From positions 8,230,516-8,294,515 of the forward strand of contig CM024175.1 in assembly GCA_013433145.1 (NCBI GenBank): 64,000 bases of DNA. The letters are read 5' to 3'. Shown piece after piece: positions 26,901 through 40,659 of the stretch. The position numbers and the translations under genes were made by a program. The notes under the pieces were generated by a model that saw only the letters and a program-made list of their open reading frames with translations, did not search any database and was not told the origin of the DNA. Position 1 is the first letter of the stretch. Every line of letters starts with the position of its first letter. Source of the DNA: Ascaris suum (taxonomy: Eukaryota; Nematoda; Chromadorea; Rhabditida; Ascarididae).

Positions 26901-27822
26901 TCTACGTCCAAATCAGCTGCGCAACCAATGTTTCTGCAAACGTCACATTTGCGCTTGCTGTACACGATTGCGACCCTTTCTCAATGATTCCCACGGCAGC
27001 GAGGCGGGATGTTTTTTGTCCGTACAATTCGTTCTTCCTCGTGCACTTCGTGATCTCCTGCTGGTTTTTGTTTCGAATATTTATATGTCCTTTGTGTCTA
27101 GGACTCGACCAACATGCGCTGTATTTTCTAGTTGTGCCATTAATTCTTTCTTTCCTTAAATAGCTTATCCTCGATGCGATATGAATTTGTACGTCGCTCG
27201 GAGAGCACCACAGTCGTCCTTTACAATCCGGTGTATTTTAGTCCAGGTTTTTTTTGCCTTCTCTTTTTCTTGTGTAGCAGTTCAAACCCGGAAATGCGTG
27301 TTTCCATTCTCGAATTCTCTCGCTCTTTAGATTCAATCAAATACAGTCAAACCAATCGTTTCATGATGACACAGTCGTTTCGTATGTCCGATCAGACAGC
27401 GAGCCAACCCAGTGGTCATTGAGTAACATCGAAACAACACAGCAAAGAGGATAAACACCGAGGAACATAAAGGCTTTGAGAGGTTTCCAAAAAAACCAAT
27501 GGGTATATAAAGGCTGTCCATACCGGAAGCGCATACAGGCTCATCACTTCTTCTTTTCTCTACAGTTTCCCTAATTTACTCTATTCCAGAACCTATATTC
27601 ACGTAGTTCCACTTAGCCTAGTCCGCAGCCATTCCCCCATCATTACCTTCCATTGCAAATCGTCCTCCACTGTGCTTGTTCCTTTTTCTGTTCCCACCAA
27701 ACTTGCATATGTTGCGATTAGACTCCTCTATTTGCTGGTTCTGCGTAGTTCACTTGCTCTCGCCGTAAGGTGTCGAATATTCGTGAAAGCTTAACATCCA
27801 TTTAACAGCTTACCGAATTAGC
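23960..27822. other. Intergenic region, no supported gene
   Basis: Several frames of 60-165 codons are open (largest 26666-27163 plus) but both strands are open across 26.2-26.8 kb and no domain is recognisable. The segment 26160-26900 read on the minus strand resembles a decayed coding element broken by many stops; I could not name it. The short stretch immediately before 27823 would be the promoter and 5' end of SDHB. Confidence 0.4.
27820..27821 (+). promoter_or_regulatory. Possible spliced-leader trans-splice acceptor of SDHB
   Basis: AATTAG followed by C and then the ATG at 27823, with no coding exon visible upstream. Nematode trans-splice sites often lie a few bases before the start codon. 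Another AG in TTTAACAG (about 27801-27808) is an alternative. Confidence 0.35.
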
Positions 27823-30800
27823 ATGGCTGACTGCAGGATAATAAGGCTAGCGATGCTGCGCAACCAGATAGCCACTATCCGCTCTCTGAGATTATTCGAC
27901 CGCACATGCCGATGTGGTGCGACGATGGCGGCACCTGCGAAAATGAAGCACATGAAGACTTTCGAGATTTATCGCTTTAACCCGGAACAGCCAGGGTCAA
28001 AGCCAAGAATGCAGGTCTGTTGGCTTCTTCGTTATCTCACTCAATCACAGGTGTGATTCGCGAGAATGAATACGGATTGATTTAGTGATTTTTCAAAACA
28101 ACGACGTTTAAAAGAGCAAAATACAGAATTGTGATTTGCCAAAACTAGCTTCTCTTCTATTTCTCTTCCATCACGTATGGGAAAGTATGAAATTGTTGCC
28201 TGTTGGATAAGATAAATGCTGATCACTTGAGGGTCATACATGAGTGGGAAGAAGTCGCAGATAAGTTCGATAAGTTGCTTAGAATCTTATCGCGGGACGC
28301 TGTTGCGCTCTATGGTGCTACGCAATGATGTACTCGTGATATGATGAATAAAAAGATAAGCTGTGGAAACAAGAAGTGGATTATCAGTCTTCTTGCAGGA
28401 CAGCTTTTTATACTTGCCGCGGGCTAAGCTTATATTCACCTGAAAGAGTTTATCAGCTCAGATTGCATTGGACCGAGAAGCGGTACCGGAAGAGGGAGGG
28501 AGAATGAGCTCAATGACGAATCAAATGCTTTTGCCTTTTATTTCATAACCTTATTTTTTTCAGAAATATGATGTTGACTTGAGCAAATGTGGTAACATGG
28601 TTCTGGATGCACTCATCAAAATCAAGAACGACATCGACCCTACACTCACATTTCGTCGGTCATGCCGCGAAGGTTATTCTCATTGATTTAAACAATATTG
28701 TTTGAATATTGTTCTGGGATGACCGATGAGGAATCTTTCAGCAGGAATGGAAGACATGCCGTTCATGCCTATGGGAAGTAAGGCTCGGGAAATCCACCTG
28801 CCTCCCGCAATAATGCCGCTACAATAGAACTCCATTTTCTCGTTAGTTTTCCTCATACAACAATCCTTTTTTTAAGTCATACTACACATGAGAAGCACCG
28901 ACCTCCATCGCAGCTTGCTCTATAGTACATCCTCATCACAGTACCGGATGTCAGCGGTGCAAACGTTCATAACCATTATCCTTTCCACAGAACATACACT
29001 ACTGTCCGAGTTTAATCAAAACAGCAGTCGGGGTGTTGATGTTTACAAGCTTTACTGCGGCACTGCGCGTTCTTCTCACAGCTTTGAAGATAGTCGCTCG
29101 TCGAACCGTCTGTTGGTTCAATACACACGTCTCGTCATCCGATGACCTACCATGTACGTTCAAAATGCTTAAGACAGACTCGTTTCCTATAGCAAAATTC
29201 ATAAAAGATTGAAAACACTACTAACGTCGCTCATGCGCGCATCTTCCTTATTTCCTGAATTAATCCCAGCCTGCCAGAACGGATGATTCCTATCACAGTC
29301 GTGTTCAAGAATGCGTATTCAAAACACTTTCGGTCCTCTCCTTCCTTGCCTGTATGTGGCATGTAATTACACAACAGGATAGTATGGAGAATCATCTCTT
29401 TGCAGCAATTCGACAAGAAAATTCATTATCTTTCAATTCAGAACGCTCATTAGCTCTCTTCCATCATTCATCTTTTGAGCTCGTTAGCGAAAAGATTGGT
29501 CGCACACGCAACATGACCGAAAAGGCCGACTTGTTTTTTCTAGGGAAACCGGTTTCCCACTGCTTCTCCATGTTCCTATGTTTCTTTGAAGGCATTTGCG
29601 GGTCCTGCGCAATGAATATCGGCGGGCAGAACACGTTGGCGTGTATTTGTGAGATAGAAGAGAACAAGGGCAAGAGTGTCAAGATTTACCCTCTTCCACA
29701 TATGTTCGTCATCAGGGTATGTAGGCACGCATGTTTTGTCCATGGTTATTGTATTTGTAACTCTAAATGTGTATAAGTCTAGGCAAGTCCGTTTTTCATC
29801 CTAAGATAGAAGCTGTAAGTTTGATTTGGCCTTTGAAGCTTTTTTCTCGAACATTCGCCGTACCAGATTGATAAGACTTACTTTCATTCACTTTATTTAT
29901 TTCGCTCCGCTTTATCGTTTTGAAGTTTAGGTGACCTAGTGATGGTACCACTTATATCCGCGCTTTCTGCTGTTCGTATGTAAGGAACCAAATGAGACGC
30001 TGACTCGGATGCAGACGACTGGAAAAAGGCAGGGACCGTCCGTTTGTTTAGAAGAATTAGTGGAAGAGAGTTGAGAGCCATGACATGTGTGGCATTAAAA
30101 TTATCAGCAAAACAGGCCTCTTAAACGAACAAAACACCCAGGATCAATGCGTAAATTGGCACAACACAGGATGTAATATAAATCAACTCTGCGAGTAAAA
30201 AGCGTGAGATGCCCTTTGACTCTCGTGTGAACTACCAACAGCTGAATTCCTTGGAGTCCTATCAGCACGACGTAGGTGAGTCTCAAAACAGCTGGTGCAA
30301 GTTCTTCCCAAATGAAGTCTTCATTGCTCGTGTATGTTAGTGGTTTCCAATTCATTAACGAGATCTCTCCATTGTGTTTGAACCCGATCAAGACCTTCAG
30401 CAATAAGCAGACTAGCCTAACTTGGCAAGTTTTCTGAGCTTGTTGCTAGGCTTGAGCTTCATGCTATAGATTTGCGATCACTTGCCATCTCCGATGTCGG
30501 TAATTCGAACTCTGTGATACTCTGTAACAACAGTTTGAAGCAATATCGCGAAGTATAGCCGCATCGTGGGTCACTAAAACGAAGTCAAATCGCAACTGTG
30601 ACTGCAAAACTTTATCAGAATTTGACCAAACTCTATGAATGAAATCATGGATACTATCTAGAGCCATCGAAACCAGAAAGAGGAATAGTGAGAACTAGCA
30701 ACGATAACCGGTAACTGAAGAAAAGCTATTAAAACGAGAAGCACAAAAGCGCAAGACCCACCTCAGAACAGCAACGATTGAAAAATAAGAAAGTGCATGT

Positions 30801-33366
30801 CATCGTTACGTCCAATTACCAGAAGATCGCGGTTCAACTCGTATGGCCTCAATATTCCTTCTGAATCTCGCATCTGCAGCGATTCAACGATCGACTCTTT
30901 TTTTGCGGCATTGGGAATAGGAGATATATTTGTGTGCTTCTGCAAAAAGAAGTCGTGACCCGAATATTTCACTTCTCCTTTTCTTGATGGTTCTCAAAAT
31001 TTCTTCTTTGAGGTTGGTATAAGGTTGGGATCTGCGTCTCTGAAGATGAGTTCATGCTCTTTTCTCTTCTGTCCTGAAAGGCTCGCTAAGGTTCCTTCCA
31101 GTCTTCATGTGATAAACGTAACGAATACTTTGAAGACCTAAATAGCTTCTTGAGACCCTGTATTCCTGTGAAATCGTTGAACTTGATTTTGATCTGATTG
31201 CTGTTTTTAATGTAACCAAGTTATCCGATTACGTTACGGTTGCATTTACGCGTGCATTGTATAGGATTTGGTGGTGGATATGAATTTATTCTACGCGCAG
31301 TACGCCTACATTCAACCGTGGCTTCAAAAAAAGCCCAAGCTCGATGTTGGAAAGAAGCAGCAGTATCAATCGATGAAAGAGCAGGAGAAGATAGTATGCA
31401 TACTTCACTTGATAAATTGTCCTGCTTTCGATTTGTCGGTTGATTTCCACTAAACTAAAAATCAACTTGCAAAAACCTGATTTTAGCCATATATTTAACA
31501 CTATGAAGTTGGTTCGAAATGCAGGAAATTCGATATAGTGGATGATTGGTGGTCCCTTCAGATTAGTAGATGAGTTTGTTTGAGACCGCTGAGCTTCAAA
31601 GACGACAACTATCTGAAGGCATTAGTGAAAGTGATGGGCGAGAAAATATTCCATTTGTTCGTTGAGGCTTTTTTCTTTTTTTTTTTTTTCAAATCAAATC
31701 GGTTTTCTGTTATGTTGTGATTAATAAATCATAAATTGTGCTTTATGGGATGTTTAGCTCCAAAGCAATGTCTGTCGAACGAATGGGCAGTGCTCTAATA
31801 GACTATTTCGTGGGTTATTTTTGGAGTCACCTTGTCATTCTGGACCTTATAAGACTTTTACAGCTCAGGGTAATCGTTCCCCGATGTGATGCTGTCGAGA
31901 ATATTGTTTTGCGAACACATTTTTACGGCTTTCGGAAAACAATTCTTCACTCGCTAGAACAAGTAATTTTGCAGGATGGTCTCTACGAATGTATTCTATG
32001 TGCATGTTGCAGTACAAGTTGTCCGTCATACTGGTGGAATGCGGACAAATATCTTGGACCAGCGGTTCTTATGCAAGCCTACAGGTTGACTCCTTCGATA
32101 CCTTCATTTCGATAATAATCGCAATTCTGAATGGCTTGTTCGGGTAGCAACAAACTCATTCATGTTGGACGGATGTGAATTCCAACAAACCTAACGGATG
32201 CACTCGTTCTTCCTTCAAAAATTGGCGGAGTAGTGTGAATAAACCGGCGATCCTTCTTCTCTAAAAGTATGACTCCGCATCGAAAATACAACAATGTGCG
32301 ACTTATATCCTCAGAAGAAATTCTGTATGTCGCAACTGCACATAACTGCGAGAAGGTGCATTACTTTTATGGGAGAAGTGGAACTCCCTTTGTGTTTTTC
32401 CCGTGGAAACAACTTATTTGAAGAAAAGCATACTTCTGACGAGATCCCGCTTCCCCTCATGCCCTGCGGGTATAAACTTGGCTTTCGCTAATGGCAATAA
32501 TTGCACTTTGAAGCTATGTTTGCAAAACTCAGGCATAATTGGTCTCTGAGACCGCTCTAATAAAACGCCACCCTATCTCATTTCCTCTAGGTTTCCTCAT
32601 GTTGAGATGACTGCTCCTCATTATGGAAGGAGCCTTGCTTATTTCGGCATTTCGGCAAGGTGCCAGATCAAAACGTTCCGTGATAAAATCACGACAGCTG
32701 ATCTTCGTTCTTGTTAATCTTCGTTCCCGTTAAATCACGAAAGGTGATCTTCGTTTCCGTTATTGAGATCTGCTTAAGGTGGATAATCGACTCACGTGAC
32801 GATATGGCGGTCGAGCGTTTATCCCGAATCCAAGACAGTTTCAGTGCCTTCAAATGCCACACAATCATGAACTGCACAAAAACTTGTCCTAAGGTTGATT
32901 TCGCTTTCAATTATGGAACACCATGCACAGAACTAACTGTTGAAGATTTCTGTCCATTTTCTTTTCTGGCGAAAGCATTAGAATTCCTCGAAGAGAAATG
33001 GTTGATAGGCGAAGTATACAATTCACCTTCTTGTCTTTTGTTTGGGCAACTGGCTTTCGGAAATAGCTAAACTCTGTTCAGCGAGTAAGTTCAAATGATG
33101 GGATTAGATGATTTAGACCTGAGAGGTTCAGGAGGGATTCTGCGTCTTTTGGACACCTTTTTTAAAATACCTCATAATTCTCCTTCCTCTTTGATCATTT
33201 TATAATTTTCTTTTGATTTATCATTGCCAATGTTTCGTCATATCTGCCAGTGCAAAGAGACTGTTTTCAGCATTTGAATCCGGCGAAGGCCATCGGAGAG
33301 ATAAAAATGCTTCTAACGAAGATCAAAACAAAACCAGCGCCTATACCCACTCCTGCAGACTTCTGA
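27823..33366 (+). CDS. sdhb-1: Succinate dehydrogenase iron-sulfur subunit (complex II / fumarate reductase), 7 exons
   Basis: SDHB passes electrons between the flavin subunit SDHA and the quinone site of mitochondrial complex II; in anaerobic helminth stages the complex can run as a fumarate reductase with rhodoquinone. Exons: 27823-28014, 28564-28672, 29592-29716, 31265-31393, 31975-32084, 32779-32893, 33271-33366, all with GT-AG introns and compatible phases, giving 291 residues, full length for the family. The N-terminus is a basic mitochondrial presequence; a second Met at residue 11 could also start. Ligands are present for all three clusters: [13 protein letters not shown] with the later Cys (2Fe-2S), [12 protein letters not shown] (4Fe-4S) and [13 protein letters not shown] (3Fe-4S). 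Quinone-site Trp residues in YWW and the His of CHTIM are kept. The stop is TGA. An acceptor-like TTAG two bases before the ATG suggests a trans-splice site. It looks intact. Confidence 0.97.
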
Positions 33367-36164
33367 ACCTGTCTTTCTGCTGCTTCTCCCTCTATTGAAT
33401 TGTTTATGTGAATTTGGGACACTTCCTTCCAGTATTTTACGCAGTGATCTTTTTTTCTGTCATCTGACAGACCGGAACGATAAAGCGTTGCGTCTTAACT
33501 TTTATAATGCAGTAGAGTTTTAACAACGCCTCGCCTACAGATGATGCACGCTATGTTCTCAGTAAATCAACGTTCACTAGCACTGAAGTCGTGATCCAGT
33601 CGCGCATGGAGACTAACGAAAGATCCACTTTTCATTGATTCCACCGGTATAATGTGTCCATCTATTCTTCCGTATTTCAAATTGTGTAGACTGTTTATTT
33701 CAAATGGTATGGGAGTTTTGTAGCTGTATTTTTAGACGCAGGACTGCTCTGCAACCGAAAATACCGCCCTGTGGGAAATCGTGAGACCAGAGCACCTCGG
33801 AGGCTCATGCCAACTTTCCCGTCATACGGTGCCCCTGCACTTCTCCCTCCTCTTCTTTTCTCCAAAGTCCTTCGTTACAAGCAAAAATCTGGACATTCGT
33901 TCGTTTCCCGATGAAACCTCATAGTGATACGTTCATAAAGTTAAGGCATTATTGAGGAAATACAGCAAAATGAGATCCAAAATGTGGCCGTTTTATCTCC
34001 TGCACGTGGACAGACATTATGATGAGTTGGGTGAATGAGCGGGTCTCTTCTGATACTGGCTACCAAGTAGCATATTGCTTCCTTGGCAGTGCACTTTTAA
34101 GCGAAATTCCGTCAAGCTTCGTTATCTTTCTGCTTTAATCAATTTCTAATTGAGGAAAAGATTAATTTTGAGGCGACGAAACACCGTGATGAATTAAAAT
34201 AAATGTAAGCACAAATTCTGTGGTTTCTTATTTTTCATCTCACTCCCTCTTCCCGTCATTGATATTGAAAAAATTGACGGGTTTTTCCTCGCATTCAATA
34301 CGTTCATTGATTCCTTAAAACCTTTGCATTCCCATGCTTCCACGATGTTCAATTGCGAAGTTTTATACACTGCAAGCTGTTAGTTGAATTTACGCACTAA
34401 TCTTTCCTAACACTTTCGGAAGTCGAATAATTAAGAGATGAAGGTGATGCCTGCCGAATTTCCTCTTCCCAACTCCCTTCTCAACGAATTCACTAGTTAT
34501 AATTTTTATAACGCTTCCAGAATACTCCCAGTACGGTTCGCTTTTTTGATTAATGATAGAGGTTTTCGAATCAAAAAACATTAAATTCATGACAAACATG
34601 CACTTCCACGAAATATGCACATTGAGAGCACAGACACATGCAAAAAACTCGTCGTATACGAAAAGCTTTCCGATTATGGAACTTTCCAAACTAGGCTGGC
34701 AGAACGTCGGAAATTGCTTTAGCATGCAAAACCGGCGAAACTTGGTACGATGCCACGGGGCGGTCAGAAATCTGCTATAAAGCTTTTTTGCTGCGATTTC
34801 CTGATTTCTCTTTTCAATCTAGGAATCGCGATGGCAATGCGTGAAAAGGTGATTGCTTTTGTCAATACGACTTATCTGTACTTTATTGATAAACAGACGG
34901 ATTCTCAGCGTTGACGGAACCAGGCCAGCTATTTGTAGGCGGGAGGAGCTAGGTGAATACTGAATTAGGTTTTCCTCGAACAGAAGGAAGCTTATGGTAA
35001 CGAAATTTACCGAGGCCATCAAATTTAATGCGACAAACGTTAGAGCAAATTCAGCTCATTGGTGTTTCTGTTTTCTTCAGTAAGCGCAGCCTATGCACTT
35101 GGCCCCTTAGGTAGGAGCTGAAGCCCTTTTTCGAACGCTAACATCGCGAAGAATTATCAATTCTATCGAGCAAACATGGGATTCATCTTTACGTCCGAGA
35201 GTTTACCTATAGATTGGTCGAAATTCCGACAACTGGAGCTGTCAGTGATCTTCGCAAGCTTTCTACTGATCGACCGCAACGGGTGAAAACATATTTCAGC
35301 ACTAACGTTTGCGACTTTATTATCGAACTGCCATTTAGCAGAAATCCGCTGGGCTGGAAAATTGATAGACTTGGGGTCTGCGTCTAGCACGAATTTCACG
35401 AAATTCTGCGTGTTACACGTTTCTGCGTGCTCAACGGAACAGATTTAAAAAACAGGAACGAAATCCGTCCATCTGGGACTGAAGTATGACTTGCGACAGG
35501 TAACAAACACGCACCTCCCTCACTCGTCGCACGCTTTCCCAGGTCACACGAAGCGGTTCACTCAAAACGGTGTCAAAATTGGTTCAACCGGAGCCGAAAT
35601 ACGGTCCACGACATTTCATACTGTGTGCAGCAGCATATGCGGCGATGCCGTGCGCACGTACTTAGTCCGCACTGCACTAGACAAGAATTAGATCTTCTTC
35701 GTATTACGCCGTCTAATTTTCAAAACTGTATCGAAAGTGGACCATTTGGAGCCGAGATATGACCTCAAATAATTATTCAAGAAAAATGTCCAAAATATGT
35801 ACTAAATTCATCTTCCGCAATTTTCTGGCCCGGCCCCTCCCCCTGAAGCCCTCGCATACATCTAAGACCAAGGCAGCCACTTTCCGGACGAAAATCCTGA
35901 GAAAAAGTCAACGTCGAAAAGTCGCAACAAAGTAACCAATCGACACTGAGCCACAGAATTTCGGCCTTATTGCTTGCTGGACTGCTCACTCCGCCAACTC
36001 CACGTTGCAATAACCGCCTCTCAGCGCTGGTGATATACTCAAGCAAGTGTCTGCCTTTCGCCCAGTGACGAACTCTTCGTCCACAAACTTCAGCATTCAG
36101 TATTTCCCGAAAGGCATGAAGACCGCAAGAAGGATGCATATATTTGTGATCTGTTCGTCAAGCT
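33367..36164. other. Intergenic region with repeat-like sequence
   Basis: No gene is supported. 33.4-35.1 kb is AT-rich with only short frames. 35163-35399 is open on both strands. From about 35.4 kb the text has repeat character: two variants of a phrase with GGAGCCGA(G/A)ATA occur at 35595 and 35750, each preceded by CAAAA(T/C)TG. The 120-codon minus frame at 35777-36139 lies in this repeat-like sequence and shows no domain. Confidence 0.45.
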
Positions 36165-37115
36165 CTATCGTTTAGTCCCAAAATTATCGAAATCGAAGAC
36201 AAAAGAAATATTTTTCAGATCTTCCCTTACTACCCGGTTTAGAATCCCCATTTAGTACCCTTCAAATTGCGATTTTACAGGTTTTTTCTCGCCTCATACT
36301 GGCCCTTGGCTCGTAATCCATACCCCTTGGAGAGGCCTCACCGAGGAGGCGAGAAATCAATAGGCCGTTAACATCACTATGCAACACCGACCGAAAACGA
36401 AAATCCCCAAAATCGCAAAAACCGAGATTTCAGGAATTCCAGCGGGGTGGAATCGGTCTTCAACTTTTGTCCCCAAATGAATCACCTTATAAATCACTTG
36501 ATAGAGCCTTTAAAGTTTTACTGAAAGAAGAAAGCCGGAAGCCGATAGACGTAAATATTGAAGAGAAGAAAATTCCCAAATATGAATTGTGGCACATTTG
36601 TATAGAAAGCATAAACAATTATTATTTCTCGAAATTCTCAAGAAACGCATGAGACGTGCATAATTATGATCAGCTGGTCGCATTCTATAGTTTCATAAAA
36701 ATCATCGTGATCGGAGACAAAAAATACTTTTCCAGATTTCCCCTTTACGACTGAAAAATTGCGAGCTTTGGGATTTTTTTTTCGGCTCGTGTTTTTCCTC
36801 GGGCGATAGTCTATGCAACTTCGAGAGATCTCGGCAGGCCAATGACAAATCAAAAGGTTCTCTAATCTCATATCGAACACCGGCCAAGAACAGAACCCCA
36901 AAAATGCAAAAATTGAGATTTCAGGAATTCCGATGGGTCGAATCGATTTGCAAGTCTTCTTTAAAAATGTATCGCTGTAGGTATCATTCGACAGAGCTTC
37001 CAAAGTTCTATTGAAAAGGCGAACCGAAACTTTATAGGCCTAAACATTGCCGAGATAAAACTTCCGAATTATCAAGTGGAATATATTTGTACAGAATGAT
37101 CATGTAAATTAATTA
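36165..37115. repeat. Diverged tandem duplication, unit about 0.45-0.5 kb
   Basis: Two direct copies, about 36165-36675 and 36676-37115. Aligned landmarks: GAGACAAAAAATACTTTTCCAG versus a similar string ending TTTTTCAGATCTTCCC; GAGATTTCAGGAATTCC at about 36424 and 36914; the block with GACAGAGCTTCCAAAGTTCTA versus GATAGAGCCTTTAAAGTTTTA; and TTGTACAGAA versus TTGTATAGAA near each end. Substitutions and small indels are frequent, so the duplication is old. No coding potential is apparent; it is probably part of a dispersed nematode repeat. Confidence 0.75.
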
Positions 37116-39473
37116 CTAAAATCAATAAAGTATTCCTCAAGTAATCAAAAAAGTGAATATTATAAAATAAAAGATTACAAAAATAATGAAAATAAATGAA
37201 ATCAGGAAGAAGGGAGAGAAAGGAATTATGTTGATCGCAGGCAGAAGTGAGGATACGATCCTACTGACAGTATATTGTTTATTTCAGTACAGATATTAAG
37301 GTCAGGAGAGCACCACCCTCCTGAAAAGCTCCGCAAGAAGAGCTGCCGCTCCCCTTTATTCCCTACTTCCACCGGGTGTGCAGTTCTAGTTATGGAAAAA
37401 AAACAATTCTTCATTAAGTTACACTAGTACATTTTTTTGACATTTTCTCTCCATCTCCTTTAACTTTGTAGGTGGCTTTCGAAAGAGAATTGAATACTGA
37501 TTCGAATAAAAAAAACTTCACTTCCAATCATCCAGGATCCCCCGAGTTATGAACGCGTGTAAAGTGATTTCTCCGACTTTCTCACTTTTGTGTACTGTCT
37601 CGCCGCCAAATGCAATTTCCAGTATTTCCGGTCCAGATAGTCTAGGTATGTCTAGACCTTTGGGAAGGAGATGGCCTGGAGCGTCGAATGCATTAAACGC
37701 TCATCTCTCCAATTATCCGGAAAACAAGTTAGGACTGAAAATAGAAAAATTCCAGAACATCCTGAAAGTCGTAGATCGGAACAAAACCAAATTGATATTT
37801 TTATATTATTCCTCGAGAGAAATGAAGACTCATAGCTGATGAAAACTGTGCGATGAACGGTAAAAAAGTTATAAAAATGAAGTTAGCAATTTGCCAAGAA
37901 ATCTTCATCGCTTCCGGGAACATTAAAGGCAGTGTGACAGGTAGTCCTGAACAATGGATAATAAAAAAAATTGCAGCCTGGTGTGGTCTTCTGAGATTGA
38001 GATATGGCCAAAAAATGATTTTCCGGCTCCCGAACGGATATCTCAATCGGATCACTCAACACCATAAACCTTCTTCATATTCACCTAAAGTCGGTTATTT
38101 CCAAGAGGTCCTACAAAAATCTCCTATGAAAATTCGAAAAGTGACAAAGAAATAAAGTTTCCCGGACCAGTTTCCATCCATTTTGAACATATTCCGGAAC
38201 AATTTTCATACTCAGGATTCAAAAAAAAGCCATTTTATAATCTGAAAAGCCATCTTGACCCAGCTACCTAACGAAAAGAATGAAATCACAAGGCATGGAA
38301 GAGAAAAAAGTTATAAATAAATTCGCTTAACTGTTGAAAAAATTTTTAAAAAACTTTTCACATTCAAGACTTCCAGGTTTTGCATATTTACGGACTCGAT
38401 TGTAATTTTACTCAAACTGTCCAAAATGCTATTCGCCCAAATAGCCCGAATGCCGAAATATCGTGAAATCTGCACATTTCTGAGAAGGCGTGCTGCTCTC
38501 CGCTGTACTCATTAGAAACTAAAGCAATTCTGCGTTTTGTTTGGGGTTTCCCAACGAGTCCATTTGTATTGACGACTGATGTAGGAGACCAAAAATTCCA
38601 CAAGGGGCAACAACAAAAGTGAGAAATTCCATAGCACGAAAAACAGCCGAATGATTTCAAAGTGGGAATGTCCCACTTCCGGCTGCTTGACACGTGTTAC
38701 AGACTGCCGTTATTCATCCAAAAAGAGCTCGTCCTTCCTCTCTTCAAATATAACCCTTGCCTCCGCCTCTCCGCATACTATCCGCATCCCTGAAAGTTTG
38801 GAGTGCGAGAATTTGACAACAACCTGCTAAAGCACAGCTTGTTCTACCAGTTCCTTCAATAACGGCTTCGCAAAACGCCACTCTGGTGAAGCGACAGGTC
38901 GAATACAATCCTTCACCTATCCGTAGAAACTGTCCATAGACGGCGATCGACACAAGCATTCCCGGACGTCGTAACACTTCGTATGCTTGCAAAAATTGGA
39001 CGCGAACCAATCCAGTTTCTGTTCAAATCATGAATCTGCCGTCATTGCTATGCGCTTATGCCAAGGAATATTGCTAGAGTTCATTATGTCGGCGCTCTGA
39101 CATTGCCGTGGCTGCATCAGCGGCTGCATGTGCTAGACCTTGCTGTTCGTTAGTTGGCTCCAACTTCAGTAGTGAAGCCAGTGCAGCGAAGCTTGGTGAA
39201 TACAATGTACAGCCGTGTTTTAGCTCATGCTTATCTCGTGTTTCACACTGATCCTCAGCAGTGAGAAAAATTGTTGGCAACAATTTACGAAAAAAAACGG
39301 ATGCTTCTCAGATGAAGGTCTTTCACTTACACAAGCAAAATGCTTTAAGAACGTTTGTTGAGTTGGGTGGATTAGAGAAACGCGAAGACATTATCGTTCA
39401 CACATCATTATTTTACCTGCCAAGCTGAATGGCGAAGCGGTAGGTTGTAAGGTTTCAGGTTTTTCCAGAGAGC
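37116..39473. other. Repeat-like intergenic region; unassigned minus-strand frames
   Basis: 37.5-38.3 kb has the texture of a non-coding dispersed repeat (long A-rich phrases, no phase). On the minus strand 39074-39283 and 38744-39010 are open and fairly protein-like (LYSPSFAALASLLKLEPTNE; LVSIAVYGQFLRIGEGLYS) but in different frames separated by stops; they may be one decayed gene or element fragment. No family is recognised. Confidence 0.4.
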
Positions 39474-40180
39474 TTGCTAAACTGCTGCAAGCTTTTTGCT
39501 TGTGATGTGAAAATATACAGATCTATTATTGAGCCCCATCTCGATTATAACGTGTTATGTGAAGACATTGTTTCATTAGAAAAGTGGCCACGTCTGTACT
39601 TAAATTTTTTGACTGAATGTCTTTTGCGTTTATGTGGTCTCGGTCTTCCTGCAAAGAAAGTGATGAAGGATTTAGGTGTTTACGTGAGTTGCGACCTTAA
39701 CTGGCAGAATCACTGTGTTGAAATATCGCCAATTCGTTGCTTACAGCAGCCCCCCTTTGGAATACTGTACTCAGATATGGTCCCCATCCGTGAAAAAGGA
39801 TATCGGGATAACTGAGAGGTTTCAACTGCGCCTCAACAAAGGCAGCTTTTAGGAAAGTTTTTCATAGACAGTCCATTCTAATTATAAGCAACGGTTTCGT
39901 AATTTTGATTTCAGACCTCTGTGGCAACGCAGAGCTCAGTCCGACTTACGTTTATGTTTCAAGACAGTTAAAGGTTTCGCAGGCATTTAAAAGTAATTTC
40001 TCTTTATAAAGTCTACACTGCGCTCGAGGCATCACTCCCTTCATATTGAAAGGAAATCAAAAAACCAAACTATATGCTTAATTCTTTCGCTTTTCCTGTT
40101 ACTGCTTACCATATGAAGTAGTGATGGCTGCTAATTTATGGTTTGAGTGACGCTTGAAGCAGTGCGATCCGTCAGCGACA
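39474..40180 (+). mobile_element. Degenerate CR1/L2-like LINE fragment, reverse transcriptase C-terminal half
   Basis: The relic begins at the catalytic box, read as KLFACDVKIYRSI, where the usual FADD has become FACD, so it is inactive. It continues with a shortened thumb region, KVMKDLGVYVSCDLNWQNH, then after a frameshift LEYCTQIWSPSVKKDI, and a C-terminal block with LWQRRAQSDLRLCFKTVKGF and HHSLHIERK. This order matches the 3' half of the same class of element as the copy at 14.2-15.1 kb, on the same strand. Stops and frame changes are frequent. The 5' half is absent, as expected for a 5'-truncated LINE insertion. Confidence 0.82.
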
Positions 40181-40659
40181 TCGCCTACTTATCGGCTGTA
40201 ACTAATTATCATAAGTTCATTTCTGCATTCCCATGTGTCTCCGTTCCTCATTCACGAACTTTCGTCTTTGCTTCCGTTAATCACCGTTTGGGTTTTTAAA
40301 CGCATCGTTATATTCAGTGTTTATACCTACATATACTTCACTTTTTCCCTGTATGTTTACTCTATCGAACGTGTGATTCCATGCTTTCTTCATCGTATAA
40401 ATGAAGATGCTTATTATCATCAGCATCTCCGCACGAATGCAATGAGAATATTCTCAGATGTGATTTCAAATCATCAATGGTTGTGGGGACTATTGCTTTG
40501 TTCTTGCTCGCTTAAAATGCATGGATCAGCTTTCGGAGGATTTTCTTTCATAGATTTGACGTCTGGAAAGCTGAAAGCAACATTGAGCAAGCTTGCATCA
40601 GCATTATGATCAACTACATGTCTATCCGCTACTTCAGTGACTCGTTCCACATTTGCAGT

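Noticed and set aside
26666..27163. 165-codon plus-strand frame
   Set aside because: The left part is also open on the minus strand, the right part is a hydrophobic T-rich run, and no family or splice context supports it.
35777..36139. 120-codon minus-strand frame
   Set aside because: Lies in repeat-like sequence next to the tandem duplication and shows no protein domain.
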